Source: Terrisporobacter othiniensis (lineage in GTDB: Bacteria; Bacillota; Clostridia; Peptostreptococcales; Peptostreptococcaceae). From it: a stretch of 8,761 nt of DNA. Positions 1 to 7,244 of the stretch are shown piece by piece. Every line of letters starts with the position of its first letter. Position 1 is the first letter of the stretch. The DNA lies in the NCBI RefSeq assembly GCF_000808015.1, contig NZ_JWHR01000094.1, positions 1-8,761 on the forward strand, in the 5' to 3' direction. The notes beneath the pieces are model-generated. The model was given only the letters and a program-made list of their open reading frames with translations. It was not told the DNA's origin and made no database searches. A program made the position numbers and the translations under genes.

Positions 1-1366
1 CTATTATTTCTAATATATTTAAATTTGCATATTCTATACCAAAATCATCTATAGCAATTTTAAATCCATTATTTTTTAAATTTTTTATTGTAGTTTTTAT
101 ATTTTTTAAATCTTTAATACCAATCTTTTCTACAATTTCTAAACAAATACTTCCTGGTTTAATTTTATTTTCATTTGCTATTTCTATTATTTTATTTACA
201 AAGTATTCATTTTCCAATTCTTCAAATGATAAATTAATAGATATGTAAAAATCTTTATTTTTATAACAATTATAATTACTTATCACTTTATAATCGTAAA
301 TTACTCTTTCTAGAATCCACAGATTCATTTCCACAAACATATCAGATACTTTTATATCTTTAATAAAACATGATGGAGGTAATATTTTATTATTTTTATA
401 TTTAAGTCTTAATAAACTCTCAAATCCAACTACCTCATTATTATTAGAGTTTACTATTGGCTGATAATATAATATAAAATTATCATTTTTCTTATTTAAT
501 ATTACTTTTCTTCTAGTTACTCTCTTTTTAACAAATGGATATATAATCTTATACGAAATAATTGCAATTAATAAAAATATACAACATAAAATAGCCAAGT
601 GCATTGCTATAATTTCTTTTCTGAAATACTTATTATATAAATTCAATAATTTATTGTTATATTGTGATTTGTATTTAGTATTTATAACCTTATCAAATTT
701 TTTTATTATATGTCTACTATTTTCATTTCCAACTATATAAGTCATACCAGCTGAATATTTAAATATTTTATTATAATTTGTCAATGAATTATTACCTTGT
801 GGTAAAGATATTAGCTCAACTTCTCCCCTTTTAAACATATTAATACATTCATCAAGATTTTTTCCTCCTATTAAATCTATGTTAACATTTTTAGATTTAA
901 GTGCGTTACTTATCCAACTATCACCTAAATCTCCTTTAATATATGCAAGTTTCTTTTCATTTAAATATTTTAGATTTCCATATGAAATATTCATATCTTT
1001 TATATACATTTTTTTATTATCTAAGGATATATAATTTTCTGAATAAATCAGTTCTTTAAATCTTTCTTCACTATAATGTAATCCTAATAATATATCTATT
1101 TCCTTACTTTTTAATTTTTCTAAGCCACTATCAATATCAACATTTACATATTCATATGTTATATTTGCATCTTTACATAAAATATCTAAAAATTCATGAT
1201 AATACCCAGTAATATTGTTATTCTTGTCTTTATAATAATATGGAGCATATGAATATAAACCCACTTTAATATTCTTATCTTTTTCAAGTGAAAATATCTC
1301 TATATTTGAGAAAATCACTAATAAACATGTAAATAAAATAGCTATAATTTTTTTATTTGTATTCAT
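1..1366 (-). CDS. SBP-sensor/EAL-domain c-di-GMP phosphodiesterase, 3' end cut off by window
   Basis: An open frame of 455 codons starts at ATG 1364-1366 (GGGGG Shine-Dalgarno, 7 nt spacing) and runs off the left edge without a stop. Residues 1-25 look like a signal peptide or anchor. Residues about 30-245 resemble a bacterial extracellular solute-binding protein family 3 domain (VGLYSYAPYYYKD near the start, then EIDILLGLHYSEER, then GDLGDSWISNAL). A hydrophobic helix spans about 252-275, followed by a basic stretch. An EAL domain begins near 297: YYQPIV 300-305, E316 in FESLLRL (ESL in place of EAL), N378 in SINLS, E410 and E413 in LEIVEK, and DD 440-441 in DDFG. These are the early metal- and substrate-binding residues of active EAL phosphodiesterases, so degradation of cyclic di-GMP is likely; the later Lys, Glu and Gln residues lie outside the window. 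The protein probably senses a small extracellular ligand and signals across the membrane. No GGDEF domain lies between helix and EAL. Confidence 0.9.
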   Translation of the reverse strand, partial: MNTNKKIIAILFTCLLVIFSNIEIFSLEKDKNIKVGLYSYAPYYYKDKNNNITGYYHEFLDILCKDANITYEYVNVDIDSGLEKLKSKEIDILLGLHYSEERFKELIYSENYISLDNKKMYIKDMNISYGNLKYLNEKKLAYIKGDLGDSWISNALKSKNVNIDLIGGKNLDECINMFKRGEVELISLPQGNNSLTNYNKIFKYSAGMTYIVGNENSRHIIKKFDKVINTKYKSQYNNKLLNLYNKYFRKEIIAMHLAILCCIFLLIAIISYKIIYPFVKKRVTRRKVILNKKNDNFILYYQPIVNSNNNEVVGFESLLRLKYKNNKILPPSCFIKDIKVSDMFVEMNLWILERVIYDYKVISNYNCYKNKDFYISINLSFEELENEYFVNKIIEIANENKIKPGSICLEIVEKIGIKDLKNIKTTIKNLKNNGFKIAIDDFGIEYANLNILEII

Positions 1367-1424
1367 ATTATATCCCCCAAAGATTTAATAAATTTTCATT
1401 TCATATTTATATAATATTAAAACA

Positions 1425-1460
1425 ATGTCATATATTGTAAAAATATGTCAAATATTATAA
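1425..1460. repeat. Phased 16-bp direct repeats, candidate operator of the EAL gene
   Basis: ATGTCATATATTGTAA (1425-1440) and ATGTCAAATATTATAA (1445-1460) match at 14 of 16 positions and start exactly 20 bp apart, about two helical turns. They overlap the predicted -10 and the first transcribed bases of the EAL gene, where a bound protein would be expected to repress. The binding protein is unknown. Confidence 0.5.
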
Positions 1461-1485
1461 TATCTCACACACCCCAAAATTACAA
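1457..1485 (-). promoter_or_regulatory. Predicted sigma-A promoter of the EAL gene
   Basis: On the minus strand, TTGTAA (1480-1485) and TATTAT (1457-1462) are separated by 17 bp, giving a start near 1450 and a leader of about 84 nt before the ATG at 1366. The -10 has 5 of 6 and the -35 has 4 of 6 consensus bases. Prediction only. Confidence 0.45.
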
Positions 1486-1533
1486 GTCCTTATATAATTT
1501 AATTCATTAAAAAATATAATAATTTTCTTACAA

Positions 1534-1585
1534 TTAAAAAGACCCTCTAGTTAATTTTTAATATTTCTTCACTTAACTAGATGGT
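1534..1585 (-). terminator. Rho-independent terminator of candidate small RNA
   Basis: ACCCTCTAGTTAA (1542-1554) pairs with TTAACTAGATGGT (1573-1585) over 13 bp with one mismatch, and in minus-strand sense the stem is followed by GGGTCTTTTT. No coding gene ends upstream of it on this strand closer than the 1931 stop, which has its own terminator at 1864-1911. Confidence 0.65.
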
Positions 1586-1640
1586 TTCTAAGGTTAATTC
1601 TTCATGCTTTACAAATTGTTATTATTTTTAAGAATTATAT
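1534..1640 (-). ncRNA. Candidate small RNA, about 105 nt, with own promoter and terminator
   Basis: On the minus strand a good sigma-A promoter (1646-1674) would start transcription near 1640. A rho-independent terminator (1534-1585) would end it near 1534. The RNA between contains no usable reading frame: the only ATG (minus strand, about 1604) is followed by a stop after two more codons. Near the 5' side of the terminator, TTAAC in the upstream RNA could pair with GTTAA of the first terminator arm, an alternative fold of the kind seen in attenuators. No match to the consensus of c-di-GMP-I or -II, T-box or other riboswitches that I can recognise was seen. It may be a free sRNA or a decaying leader of something lost. 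Confidence 0.45.
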
Positions 1641-1645
1641 CTCAA

Positions 1646-1674
1646 ATAATAACAATCTCCTTTCATTCTATCAA
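1646..1674 (-). promoter_or_regulatory. Predicted sigma-A promoter of candidate small RNA
   Basis: Minus-strand TTGATA (1669-1674; 5 of 6) and TATTAT (1646-1651; 5 of 6) with a 17-bp spacer. No coding sequence follows before the terminator at 1534-1585. A 12-bp inverted repeat (1616-1627 with 1644-1655) overlaps the -10 and the start site. Confidence 0.5.
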
Positions 1675-1679
1675 ATTTT

Positions 1680-1863
1680 ATTAATTTGAATCTAGCGTGA
1701 TATTTTTTAGATTTTTATTCATACTAGACTATAATGTGTATTGATTTTCATTGTGAGTATAAATTAAATTTGTAGAAATATATAAAATTATGGAATAAAG
1801 TATAAAAACTATAGTAATATATTAACAAAAAAAGTTATGTAAATGATAAATTATATTTACAAA
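1680..1863. other. Intergenic stretch with no recognised gene
   Basis: Very A+T-rich sequence with stops in all frames. The only structure seen is an imperfect inverted repeat, TCTAGCGTGA near 1691 against TCATACTAGA near 1719 (8 of 10 paired). The longest ATG-initiated frames on the minus strand are about a dozen codons with no Shine-Dalgarno. Confidence 0.5.
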
Positions 1864-1911
1864 TAAAAAATATCCCCAATAGTATATTGTAAATATACTA
1901 TTGGGAATATT
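1864..1911 (-). terminator. Rho-independent terminator of the AGCS symporter gene
   Basis: An 18-bp stem with one mismatch (1869-1886 with 1894-1911), a 7-nt loop, and a T-rich run (GGGGATATTTTTTATTT in minus-strand sense). It begins 20 nt after the stop codon of the symporter gene. Confidence 0.85.
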
Positions 1912-1930
1912 TTAATTATCTAATATTTAT

Positions 1931-3352
1931 TTAAACTACTTTTTCTTCTCTTTCTTCTTTCCAGCACTCTACATTCTCTAATCCTGCTATATTTGAAGCA
2001 TCAAATACAGGTTCTTTTATTCCAGCATTCTTTTGATCTGAATAATCTTTTAAAGCTATAAATGCATATTTACCAAGTAGAGCTATAGCAACTAAGTTTA
2101 TTACTGCCATGATTCCCATAAATACGTCTGCTAAATCCCATACTAATTGTACTTTTGCAACAGATCCAAATAGTACCATACCAACAACCATTGCTCTAAA
2201 TACATTTAATATAGTTTTATTTTTACTCATAAACTCTATGTTAGATTCTCCATAGTAGTAGTTTCCAACTATTGAACTGAAAGCAAATAATAATATACAA
2301 ATCGCTATAAATACATTTCCTATTGGTCCTATTTGAGATGAAAGTGCAGCTTGTGTTAATTCTATTCCCTCTAAACCAGCAGTTGCATAGTCAGAGTATA
2401 AAAGTATCATAAATGCTGTACATGAACAAATTACTATTGTATCTGTAAATACACCTAATGTTTGTATTAAACCTTGTTTAACTGGATGAGTTACGTCTGC
2501 AGTTGCAGCAGCATTTGGAGCTGACCCCATACCTGCTTCATTTGAAAATAATCCTCTTTTTATACCAACTAATATCATACCACTCATTGAACCTACAGCC
2601 ATTTCTCTAAGCCCAAAAGCACTTTCAAATATTGCCTTTATTATTCCTGGTATTTCTCCTATGTTTATTACTACAACAAATAAAGAAACTAGTATATATA
2701 ATACTGCAAATATTGGTACTATTATTTCAGATACCTTTGCAACTCTATGTACACCACCGAATATTATTACTCCTGTTAATGCAGCAAGTATTAAACCTAT
2801 AACTAATCTATTCATACCAAAAGCATTATTAAATGCTGCTGTTATTGTATTTGATTGAACTGCATTGAATATAAACCCGAAACATATTGTTATAAGTATT
2901 GAGAATGCTACTCCCATACCTTTACTTTTAAGACCTTGCTCCATATAATATGCAGGTCCTCCTCTAAATCCTTCACCATCTTTTATCTTGAATATTTGTG
3001 CTAGTGTAGATTCAACAAAACTTGATGCCGAACCAATAAGTGCTATAAGCCACATCCAAAATACTGAACCAGGTCCTCCAGCAACAACTGCCATTGCGAT
3101 ACCTGCTATATTTCCTGTTCCTACACGAGATGCAGTCGATATACAGAAAGCTTGGAATGATGAAACAGCTCCCTCTTTTTTCTCTCCCTTTGCTCCGTCT
3201 CCTAAAAGTCTGAACATTTCACCGAAAAATCTAAACTGTACAAACTTCGTCCTAAAAGTAAAATAAAGTCCTAATGTAATTAACATTATTATAAGTACTT
3301 TAGACCATAAAAGTTCGTTTACAATTCCTACTAAATTATTTAATAATTCCAT
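1931..3352 (-). CDS. Sodium:alanine/glycine symporter, AGCS family
   Basis: A 473-residue integral membrane protein that imports alanine or glycine with Na+. Family marks are clear: an N-terminal hydrophobic helix (about 15-31), the loop VGTGNIAGIAMAVVAGGPG at 77-95, GGPAYYMEQGL at 131-141, and NEAGMGSAPNAAATA at 271-285, followed by alternating hydrophobic segments to about residue 435 and a charged cytosolic tail. Length is normal for the family (about 440-540) and nothing looks broken. The ATG at 3350-3352 has a strong GGAGGAGG site upstream. It has its own promoter (3447-3475) and terminator, so it is probably a single-gene transcript. Substrate choice between alanine, glycine or another small amino acid cannot be read from sequence; names used for homologues are alsT, agcS or dagA. 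Confidence 0.95.
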   Translation of the reverse strand: MELLNNLVGIVNELLWSKVLIIMLITLGLYFTFRTKFVQFRFFGEMFRLLGDGAKGEKKEGAVSSFQAFCISTASRVGTGNIAGIAMAVVAGGPGSVFWMWLIALIGSASSFVESTLAQIFKIKDGEGFRGGPAYYMEQGLKSKGMGVAFSILITICFGFIFNAVQSNTITAAFNNAFGMNRLVIGLILAALTGVIIFGGVHRVAKVSEIIVPIFAVLYILVSLFVVVINIGEIPGIIKAIFESAFGLREMAVGSMSGMILVGIKRGLFSNEAGMGSAPNAAATADVTHPVKQGLIQTLGVFTDTIVICSCTAFMILLYSDYATAGLEGIELTQAALSSQIGPIGNVFIAICILLFAFSSIVGNYYYGESNIEFMSKNKTILNVFRAMVVGMVLFGSVAKVQLVWDLADVFMGIMAVINLVAIALLGKYAFIALKDYSDQKNAGIKEPVFDASNIAGLENVECWKEEREEKVV

Positions 3353-3446
3353 TGTATTTCCTCCTCCAATAATATGTATATTTTTATTTTTTGTTTAATT
3401 AATGTGAAAAATGATTTTTATATGCGTCTGTCATTCATTTAAACTA

Positions 3447-3475
3447 ATTATATGATATATTTTCCTAAAATACAA
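3447..3475 (-). promoter_or_regulatory. Predicted sigma-A promoter of the AGCS symporter gene
   Basis: Minus-strand TTGTAT (3470-3475) and a perfect TATAAT (3447-3452) are 17 bp apart. The start would be near 3440, giving a leader of about 88 nt. Confidence 0.6.
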
Positions 3476-3500
3476 CATAATTTTGCATAATTTTATCATT

Positions 3501-3512
3501 AAATTGCAATTT
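3501..3512. repeat. 12-bp perfect palindrome upstream of the symporter promoter
   Basis: AAATTGCAATTT is its own reverse complement and lies about 25 bp upstream of the -35 box of the symporter gene. Other TGCA-centred A+T-rich sites are nearby (about 3484, 3546 and 3587). It could be an operator; no known regulator is assigned. Confidence 0.3.
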
Positions 3513-3571
3513 ATTTTATAAAAGATTCAAGAAACCATTTTCCTTGCAATTTTTTCATTCAAAAAAGAAGA

Positions 3572-3607
3572 TATTTTGAAATAATTTGCAAGATTCATTT
3601 CAAAATA
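3572..3607 (-). terminator. Weak candidate terminator of the DUF4397 gene
   Basis: TATTTTGAAAT (3572-3582) and ATTTCAAAATA (3597-3607) form an 11-bp perfect stem with a 14-nt loop, and in minus-strand sense TCTTCTTTTTT follows. The stem is A+T-rich, so it may be inefficient. It begins 20 nt after the stop at 3627. Confidence 0.4.
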
Positions 3608-3626
3608 CCCTTTTAAACATATTTAT

Positions 3627-4247
3627 TTAATTTTCTCTACATACATAAGTATTACCATCTACAGATTGAACCATTTCAAAATCAGTATCATTTTTTTGAA
3701 TTATATACATACTATATATACGATTAATTTTAAATTCAAAATTTTGACTAATTATTTCATTTCCCGTTGTACTATCCTCCAGTGATATTTTATATTGTCC
3801 TGCTGGTAAGTATACATAAGGTGTTTGATCTCTATACGTAATATTATTAACACCAGGATTATTATTATATAATAAATTAACACTTCCTAAGTTTGGTGCT
3901 ATATTTATAGTTCTAGCAATAGCCTTTTCTTTTGATGGTATATAATCAAGAGACTCTTCAACAAATATCATACTTTCTTCTCCTGAATTTCCAGTTGTAG
4001 ACATAGTAAATACCTGATCCTTTGGTAATGGAAGAGAAGCCCTAATTAAAACTTCCATCGTTCCACTTTTATATACATCTATTTTATGAATATCCTTTAT
4101 TAAATAAATATACGGAGTAAATTCTTTATATTTTACATCTTTAAAAAATGGAACGCCTCCAATATATACATCAATAGCCTCACCACTTGGTAGTGCATTA
4201 AATACCCTAACTAGAGATTTTCCCTTTTCTATTTTAAAACATTCCAA
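3627..4247 (-). CDS. DUF4397 domain-containing protein with two tandem modules
   Basis: About 206 residues from TTG 4245-4247, or 209 if the in-frame TTG at 4254-4256 is used. The first is preferred because GGGGG (4257-4261) is 9 nt from it but directly abuts the other; no ATG exists near the N-terminus. The fold looks all-beta and duplicated. Counting from the longer start, module one (about 14-100) opens with LVRVFNALPSGEAIDVYIGG and module two (about 113-205) with ARTINIAPNLGSVNLLY. Both carry the same signature, VKYKEFTPYIYL at 41-52 and ITYRDQTPYVYL at 139-150. This matches the DUF4397 family, whose members are often exported, yet no signal peptide, membrane helix or wall anchor is visible here. 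Function is unknown. It stands alone between two transporter genes, with gaps of about 270 and 160 bases. Confidence 0.8.
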   Translation of the reverse strand: MECFKIEKGKSLVRVFNALPSGEAIDVYIGGVPFFKDVKYKEFTPYIYLIKDIHKIDVYKSGTMEVLIRASLPLPKDQVFTMSTTGNSGEESMIFVEESLDYIPSKEKAIARTINIAPNLGSVNLLYNNNPGVNNITYRDQTPYVYLPAGQYKISLEDSTTGNEIISQNFEFKINRIYSMYIIQKNDTDFEMVQSVDGNTYVCREN

Positions 4248-4277
4248 ATCTCCCAACCCCCTTTGTTTGAATTTTAT

Positions 4278-4288
4278 ATTATAATATG
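4278..4288 (-). promoter_or_regulatory. Possible -10 region of the DUF4397 gene
   Basis: In minus-strand sense, CATATTATA (4280-4288) fits the -10 pattern of the mother-cell sporulation factors sigma-E/sigma-K, and TATAAT (4278-4283) overlaps it as a sigma-A -10. No good -35 partner was found for either, so the factor is undecided. Confidence 0.3.
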
Positions 4289-4352
4289 CTAAAAATATTT
4301 TCTTGATACTTTATGTTTATAAACATGAGTTTATTGTGTAGTTCTTACATAT

Positions 4353-4394
4353 AAAAAGGGATTCAAAATAAATATTTATTTTGAATCCCTTTTT
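4353..4394. terminator. Strong terminator of the BASS transporter gene, probably bidirectional
   Basis: A 20-bp perfect inverted repeat (4353-4372 with 4375-4394) contains GGGATTC/GAATCCC flanked by A and T runs, so both strands end in a short T run. It lies 16 nt after the minus-strand stop at 4410 and separates this gene from the DUF4397 gene. Confidence 0.85.
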
Positions 4395-4409
4395 ACATTT
4401 TTACTATTA

Positions 4410-5387
4410 TTAATTTTGTTGTATTTCCTTACCACACTTTTCTACTTTATCTTTTTCAGTCATGTTGGAAAATATATTTGCTATTATTGCTCCTGATATG
4501 TTATGCCACACACTAAATATAGCACCTGGTACTGTTGCCATTGCTAAGTTAGGAAATGCTGTAGTTGCAAGACCTGATGCCAGACCTGAGTTTTGCATAC
4601 CTACTTCTATAGCAATAGTTTTTCTCTTAACCAAAGGTAGTCCAAGTACTTTTGCTATTCCATATCCACAGGCATATCCTCCACAGTTATGAAGTATTAC
4701 CACGACAAATACTATTGCACCTGTAGTTAATATTTTATCTGAGTTTGCTGAAACTACTGATGCAACTATTAAAACTATGGCTATTACAGATACTAAAGGT
4801 AATATTTTTGATATTTTCTCTGTTGCTTCTGAGAATAGTTTATTAATTATAAGTCCCAAACCTATTGGTATAATTACTACTTTTATTATAGATAAAAACA
4901 TTCCAAAAGCATCTATTTCCACTGTAGCTTTTAATAGTAAATAAGTTATTGCTGGAGTTAATATTGGTGCTATTAGCGTTGATACTGTAGTCATTCCTAC
5001 TGATAATGCCACATCTGCTTTTGCTAAATAACTCATAACATTTGATGATGTACCTCCTGGACAAGTTCCCACAAGTACTAGACCAACTAATAATGCATCC
5101 TCCAATCCAAATCCTTTACCAAGTGCAAACGCAAGCAAAGGCATAACAGTAAATTGCGCTATACAACCTATTATTACTTCTTTTGGTCTTTTAAAGACTA
5201 TGGCAAAATCACCAGGTTTTATAGTAAGACCCATTCCAAACATTACTATCATTAATAAGTAATTTATCCAAGATGTTTGTATCCAGTTAAGAGACGTGGG
5301 TACAAATAAAGCTACTGCTGCTACTATAAGTACAATAATTGCCATATACTTCCCAACAAATTTACTTACTTTTTCTAATGTTTCCAT
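4410..5387 (-). CDS. Bile acid:sodium symporter family (BASS/SBF) transporter
   Basis: A 325-residue polytopic membrane protein, full length for bacterial BASS transporters, with about ten hydrophobic segments. Family marks are GTCPGGTSSNVMSYLAKAD (107-125) and EVGMQNSGLASGLA (261-274), the two crossed core regions. The sodium-site residues known from the Neisseria ASBT homologue have counterparts at Q78, S115/N116, S129, T133/T134, E261, M264 and Q265, so Na+-coupled transport is likely. ATG 5385-5387 has GGGGG at 7 nt. The gene follows ilvD on the same strand after 163 bases with no convincing terminator between, so shared transcription is possible. The bile-acid name is historical: relatives carry pyruvate, ketopantoate or other keto acids, and the neighbour makes 2-ketoisovalerate, so a keto or hydroxy acid is a reasonable guess but not proven. 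Confidence 0.92.
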   Translation of the reverse strand: METLEKVSKFVGKYMAIIVLIVAAVALFVPTSLNWIQTSWINYLLMIVMFGMGLTIKPGDFAIVFKRPKEVIIGCIAQFTVMPLLAFALGKGFGLEDALLVGLVLVGTCPGGTSSNVMSYLAKADVALSVGMTTVSTLIAPILTPAITYLLLKATVEIDAFGMFLSIIKVVIIPIGLGLIINKLFSEATEKISKILPLVSVIAIVLIVASVVSANSDKILTTGAIVFVVVILHNCGGYACGYGIAKVLGLPLVKRKTIAIEVGMQNSGLASGLATTAFPNLAMATVPGAIFSVWHNISGAIIANIFSNMTEKDKVEKCGKEIQQN

Positions 5388-5440
5388 TATCTTTCCCCCT
5401 TTTTAATTTTTAACTTCTCTAATAAGCAAAGTATGACTTC

Positions 5441-5499
5441 TTAGTCACATGAAATCTTTTACAACATATGACTAAAGAATTTTTAAGCAATGTCATTGC
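5441..5499. repeat. Inverted repeats in the ilvD-BASS gap
   Basis: Two structures sit in the 163-base gap. TTAGTCACATG (5441-5451) pairs with CATATGACTAA (5465-5475), 11 bp with one mismatch and a 13-nt loop. GCAATG-T-CATTGC (5487-5499) is a perfect 13-bp palindrome with odd centre. Neither is followed by a T run on the minus strand, so they fit operators or leader structure of the transporter gene better than a terminator. Confidence 0.4.
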
Positions 5500-5550
5500 C
5501 TAGAGTGAATTTTTTATTTTAAATAATTAACATTATTTAACTTCTTTATA

Positions 5551-7212
5551 TTAGAGTTCTAAAACTGCTCCTCTATCACCAGAAGTAACCATTTTGCTGT
5601 ATCTTCCTAGGTATCCAGTAGTTATTTTAGGCTCTCTAGGAGTCCATGCTTTTCTTCTTTGCTCTAATTCTTCATCTGATACTTCCATATTAAGAGTTTT
5701 TTCATTTATATTTATTTTTATTAAATCTCCTTCTTTTACTAAAGCTATAGGACCTCCAACTGCTGCTTCAGGTGAAACATGTCCTATGGATGCACCTCTA
5801 GATGCTCCTGAGAAACGTCCATCTGTTATAAGCGCCACACTTTCTCCTAGACCCATTCCTGCTATGGCTGAGGTTGGATTTAACATTTCTCTCATTCCAG
5901 GTCCCCCTTTTGGACCTTCGTATCTTATCACAACCACATCTCCAGCTACTATTTTCCCACCTTTTATTGCATCTATAGCATCTTCTTCACAGTCGAACAC
6001 TCTTGCTGGTCCTTCGTGTACCAGCATTTCATCACAAACTGCTGATCTTTTTACTATAGAACCATTTGGTGCAAGGTTTCCCTTAAGTGCAGCAAGTCCT
6101 CCAGTTTCACTATAAGGATTTTCTATTGTTCTTATAGTTTCTTTATCTTTATTTACACACCCTGCTATATTTTCCCCTACAGTTTTACCTGTTACAGTTA
6201 TTATGTCTGTATATAATAATCCTTTTTTATCAAGTTCATTCATTACTGCATATACTCCACCAGCTTCATTTAAATCTTCCATATATGTATATCCTGCTGG
6301 TGCTAAATGACAAAGGTTTGGAGTTTTAGCACTTACCTCATTAGCCAAATCTAGTGTTAATTTTACTCCTGCCTCATGAGCTATTGCTGGTAAATGAAGC
6401 ATAGAGTTAGTAGAACAACCCAGTGCCATATCTACTGTTAATGCATTCATAAATGCTTTTTCAGTTAATATATCTTTTGGTCTTATATTTTTTTCATATA
6501 ACTCCATAACTTTCATTCCTGCATGCTTTGCAAGTTTTATTCTTTCTGAATAAACTGCTGGTATAGTACCATTTCCTTTTAATCCCATACCAATTGCTTC
6601 TGTTAAACAATTCATAGAGTTTGCTGTATACATTCCAGAGCAAGATCCACATGTTGGACAAACTTTATTTTCAAATTCTGTAACTTCTTCTTCAGTCATA
6701 TTTCCTGCAGCAAAAGCTCCTATTGCTTCAAACATTGAAGATAAACTTCTCTTTTCTCCTTTAACACGGCCGGCAAGCATTGGTCCTCCACTTACAAATA
6801 CTGTAGGCACATTTACCCTTGCAGCTGCCATTAAAAGTCCAGGTACATTTTTGTCACAGTTTGGCACCATAACTAGTGCATCTAGTTGATGAGCAAGCGC
6901 CATAGATTCTGTTGAATCTGCTATAAGCTCTCTAGTTGCTAAGGAATATTTCATCCCTTCATGTCCCATTGCTATTCCATCACAAACTGCTATAGCTGGA
7001 AATACTACAGGTGTTCCACCTGCCATAGCAACTCCAAGTTTCACTGCATCAACTATTTTATCCAGATTCATATGCCCTGGTACTATTTCATTGTAAGAAC
7101 TTACTATACCAACTAGTGGTTTATTCATTTCCTCTTCTGTATGACCCAGTGCATTAAATAAAGAACGATGTGGTCCTTGCTGCATTCCTTTTCTCACATT
7201 ATCACTTTTCAT
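5551..7212 (-). CDS. ilvD: Dihydroxy-acid dehydratase
   Basis: A 553-residue IlvD, full length. It dehydrates 2,3-dihydroxyisovalerate to 2-ketoisovalerate, and the methylvalerate analogue likewise, in valine, leucine, isoleucine and pantothenate synthesis in the cytosol. Motifs: [11 protein letters not shown] (77-87), [14 protein letters not shown] (117-130), [19 protein letters not shown] (185-203) and [10 protein letters not shown] toward the C-terminus. C119 and C191 fit two Fe-S ligands. The site that is TPCN in [2Fe-2S] plant and mycobacterial enzymes reads VPGH here (44-47), as in E. coli, which suggests the oxygen-labile [4Fe-4S] type, suited to an anaerobe; C77 is an extra cysteine near the site. 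ATG 7210-7212 has GGGGGG at 7 nt. No other ilv gene is in the window. A promoter, CodY-like boxes and GntR-type operators precede it. Confidence 0.97.
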   Translation of the reverse strand: MKSDNVRKGMQQGPHRSLFNALGHTEEEMNKPLVGIVSSYNEIVPGHMNLDKIVDAVKLGVAMAGGTPVVFPAIAVCDGIAMGHEGMKYSLATRELIADSTESMALAHQLDALVMVPNCDKNVPGLLMAAARVNVPTVFVSGGPMLAGRVKGEKRSLSSMFEAIGAFAAGNMTEEEVTEFENKVCPTCGSCSGMYTANSMNCLTEAIGMGLKGNGTIPAVYSERIKLAKHAGMKVMELYEKNIRPKDILTEKAFMNALTVDMALGCSTNSMLHLPAIAHEAGVKLTLDLANEVSAKTPNLCHLAPAGYTYMEDLNEAGGVYAVMNELDKKGLLYTDIITVTGKTVGENIAGCVNKDKETIRTIENPYSETGGLAALKGNLAPNGSIVKRSAVCDEMLVHEGPARVFDCEEDAIDAIKGGKIVAGDVVVIRYEGPKGGPGMREMLNPTSAIAGMGLGESVALITDGRFSGASRGASIGHVSPEAAVGGPIALVKEGDLIKININEKTLNMEVSDEELEQRRKAWTPREPKITTGYLGRYSKMVTSGDRGAVLEL

Positions 7213-7244
7213 GTTATTTCCCCCCCTATAATTTATATATTCTC

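Noticed and set aside
1521..1535. CodY-like box AATTTTCTTACAATT (13/15) upstream of the EAL gene
   Set aside because: The conserved central G is lost, and a two-mismatch match is expected by chance in DNA this A+T-rich.
1367..1680. Cyclic-di-GMP riboswitch upstream of the EAL gene
   Set aside because: The terminator upstream of an EAL gene raised this idea, but none of the conserved GEMM core segments of class I or class II is present, and the EAL gene appears to have its own promoter downstream of the terminator.
1595..1730. Tiny ATG-initiated minus-strand frames of about a dozen codons
   Set aside because: No Shine-Dalgarno at suitable spacing and no hydrophobic toxin-like content.
2661..3266. 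Two plus-strand open frames inside the AGCS gene
   Set aside because: Antisense to well-conserved symporter motifs and without ribosome sites.
3458..3472. CodY-like sequence TATTTTCCTAAAATA near the symporter promoter
   Set aside because: Four mismatches to the consensus, including the central bases.
4462..5064. Short frames on both strands inside the BASS gene
   Set aside because: They overlap conserved BASS motifs in other frames; composition (Ser/Asn/Ile-rich on the minus frame) is that of a shifted frame.
5519..5540. 9-bp hairpin just after the ilvD stop as a terminator
   Set aside because: The stem is all A+T apart from nothing in the arms, and no T run follows in minus-strand sense.
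5594..6115. Plus-strand open frame of 173 codons
   Set aside because: It lies wholly inside ilvD on the opposite strand, has no ribosome site and no recognisable domain; it is a shadow of the ilvD codons.
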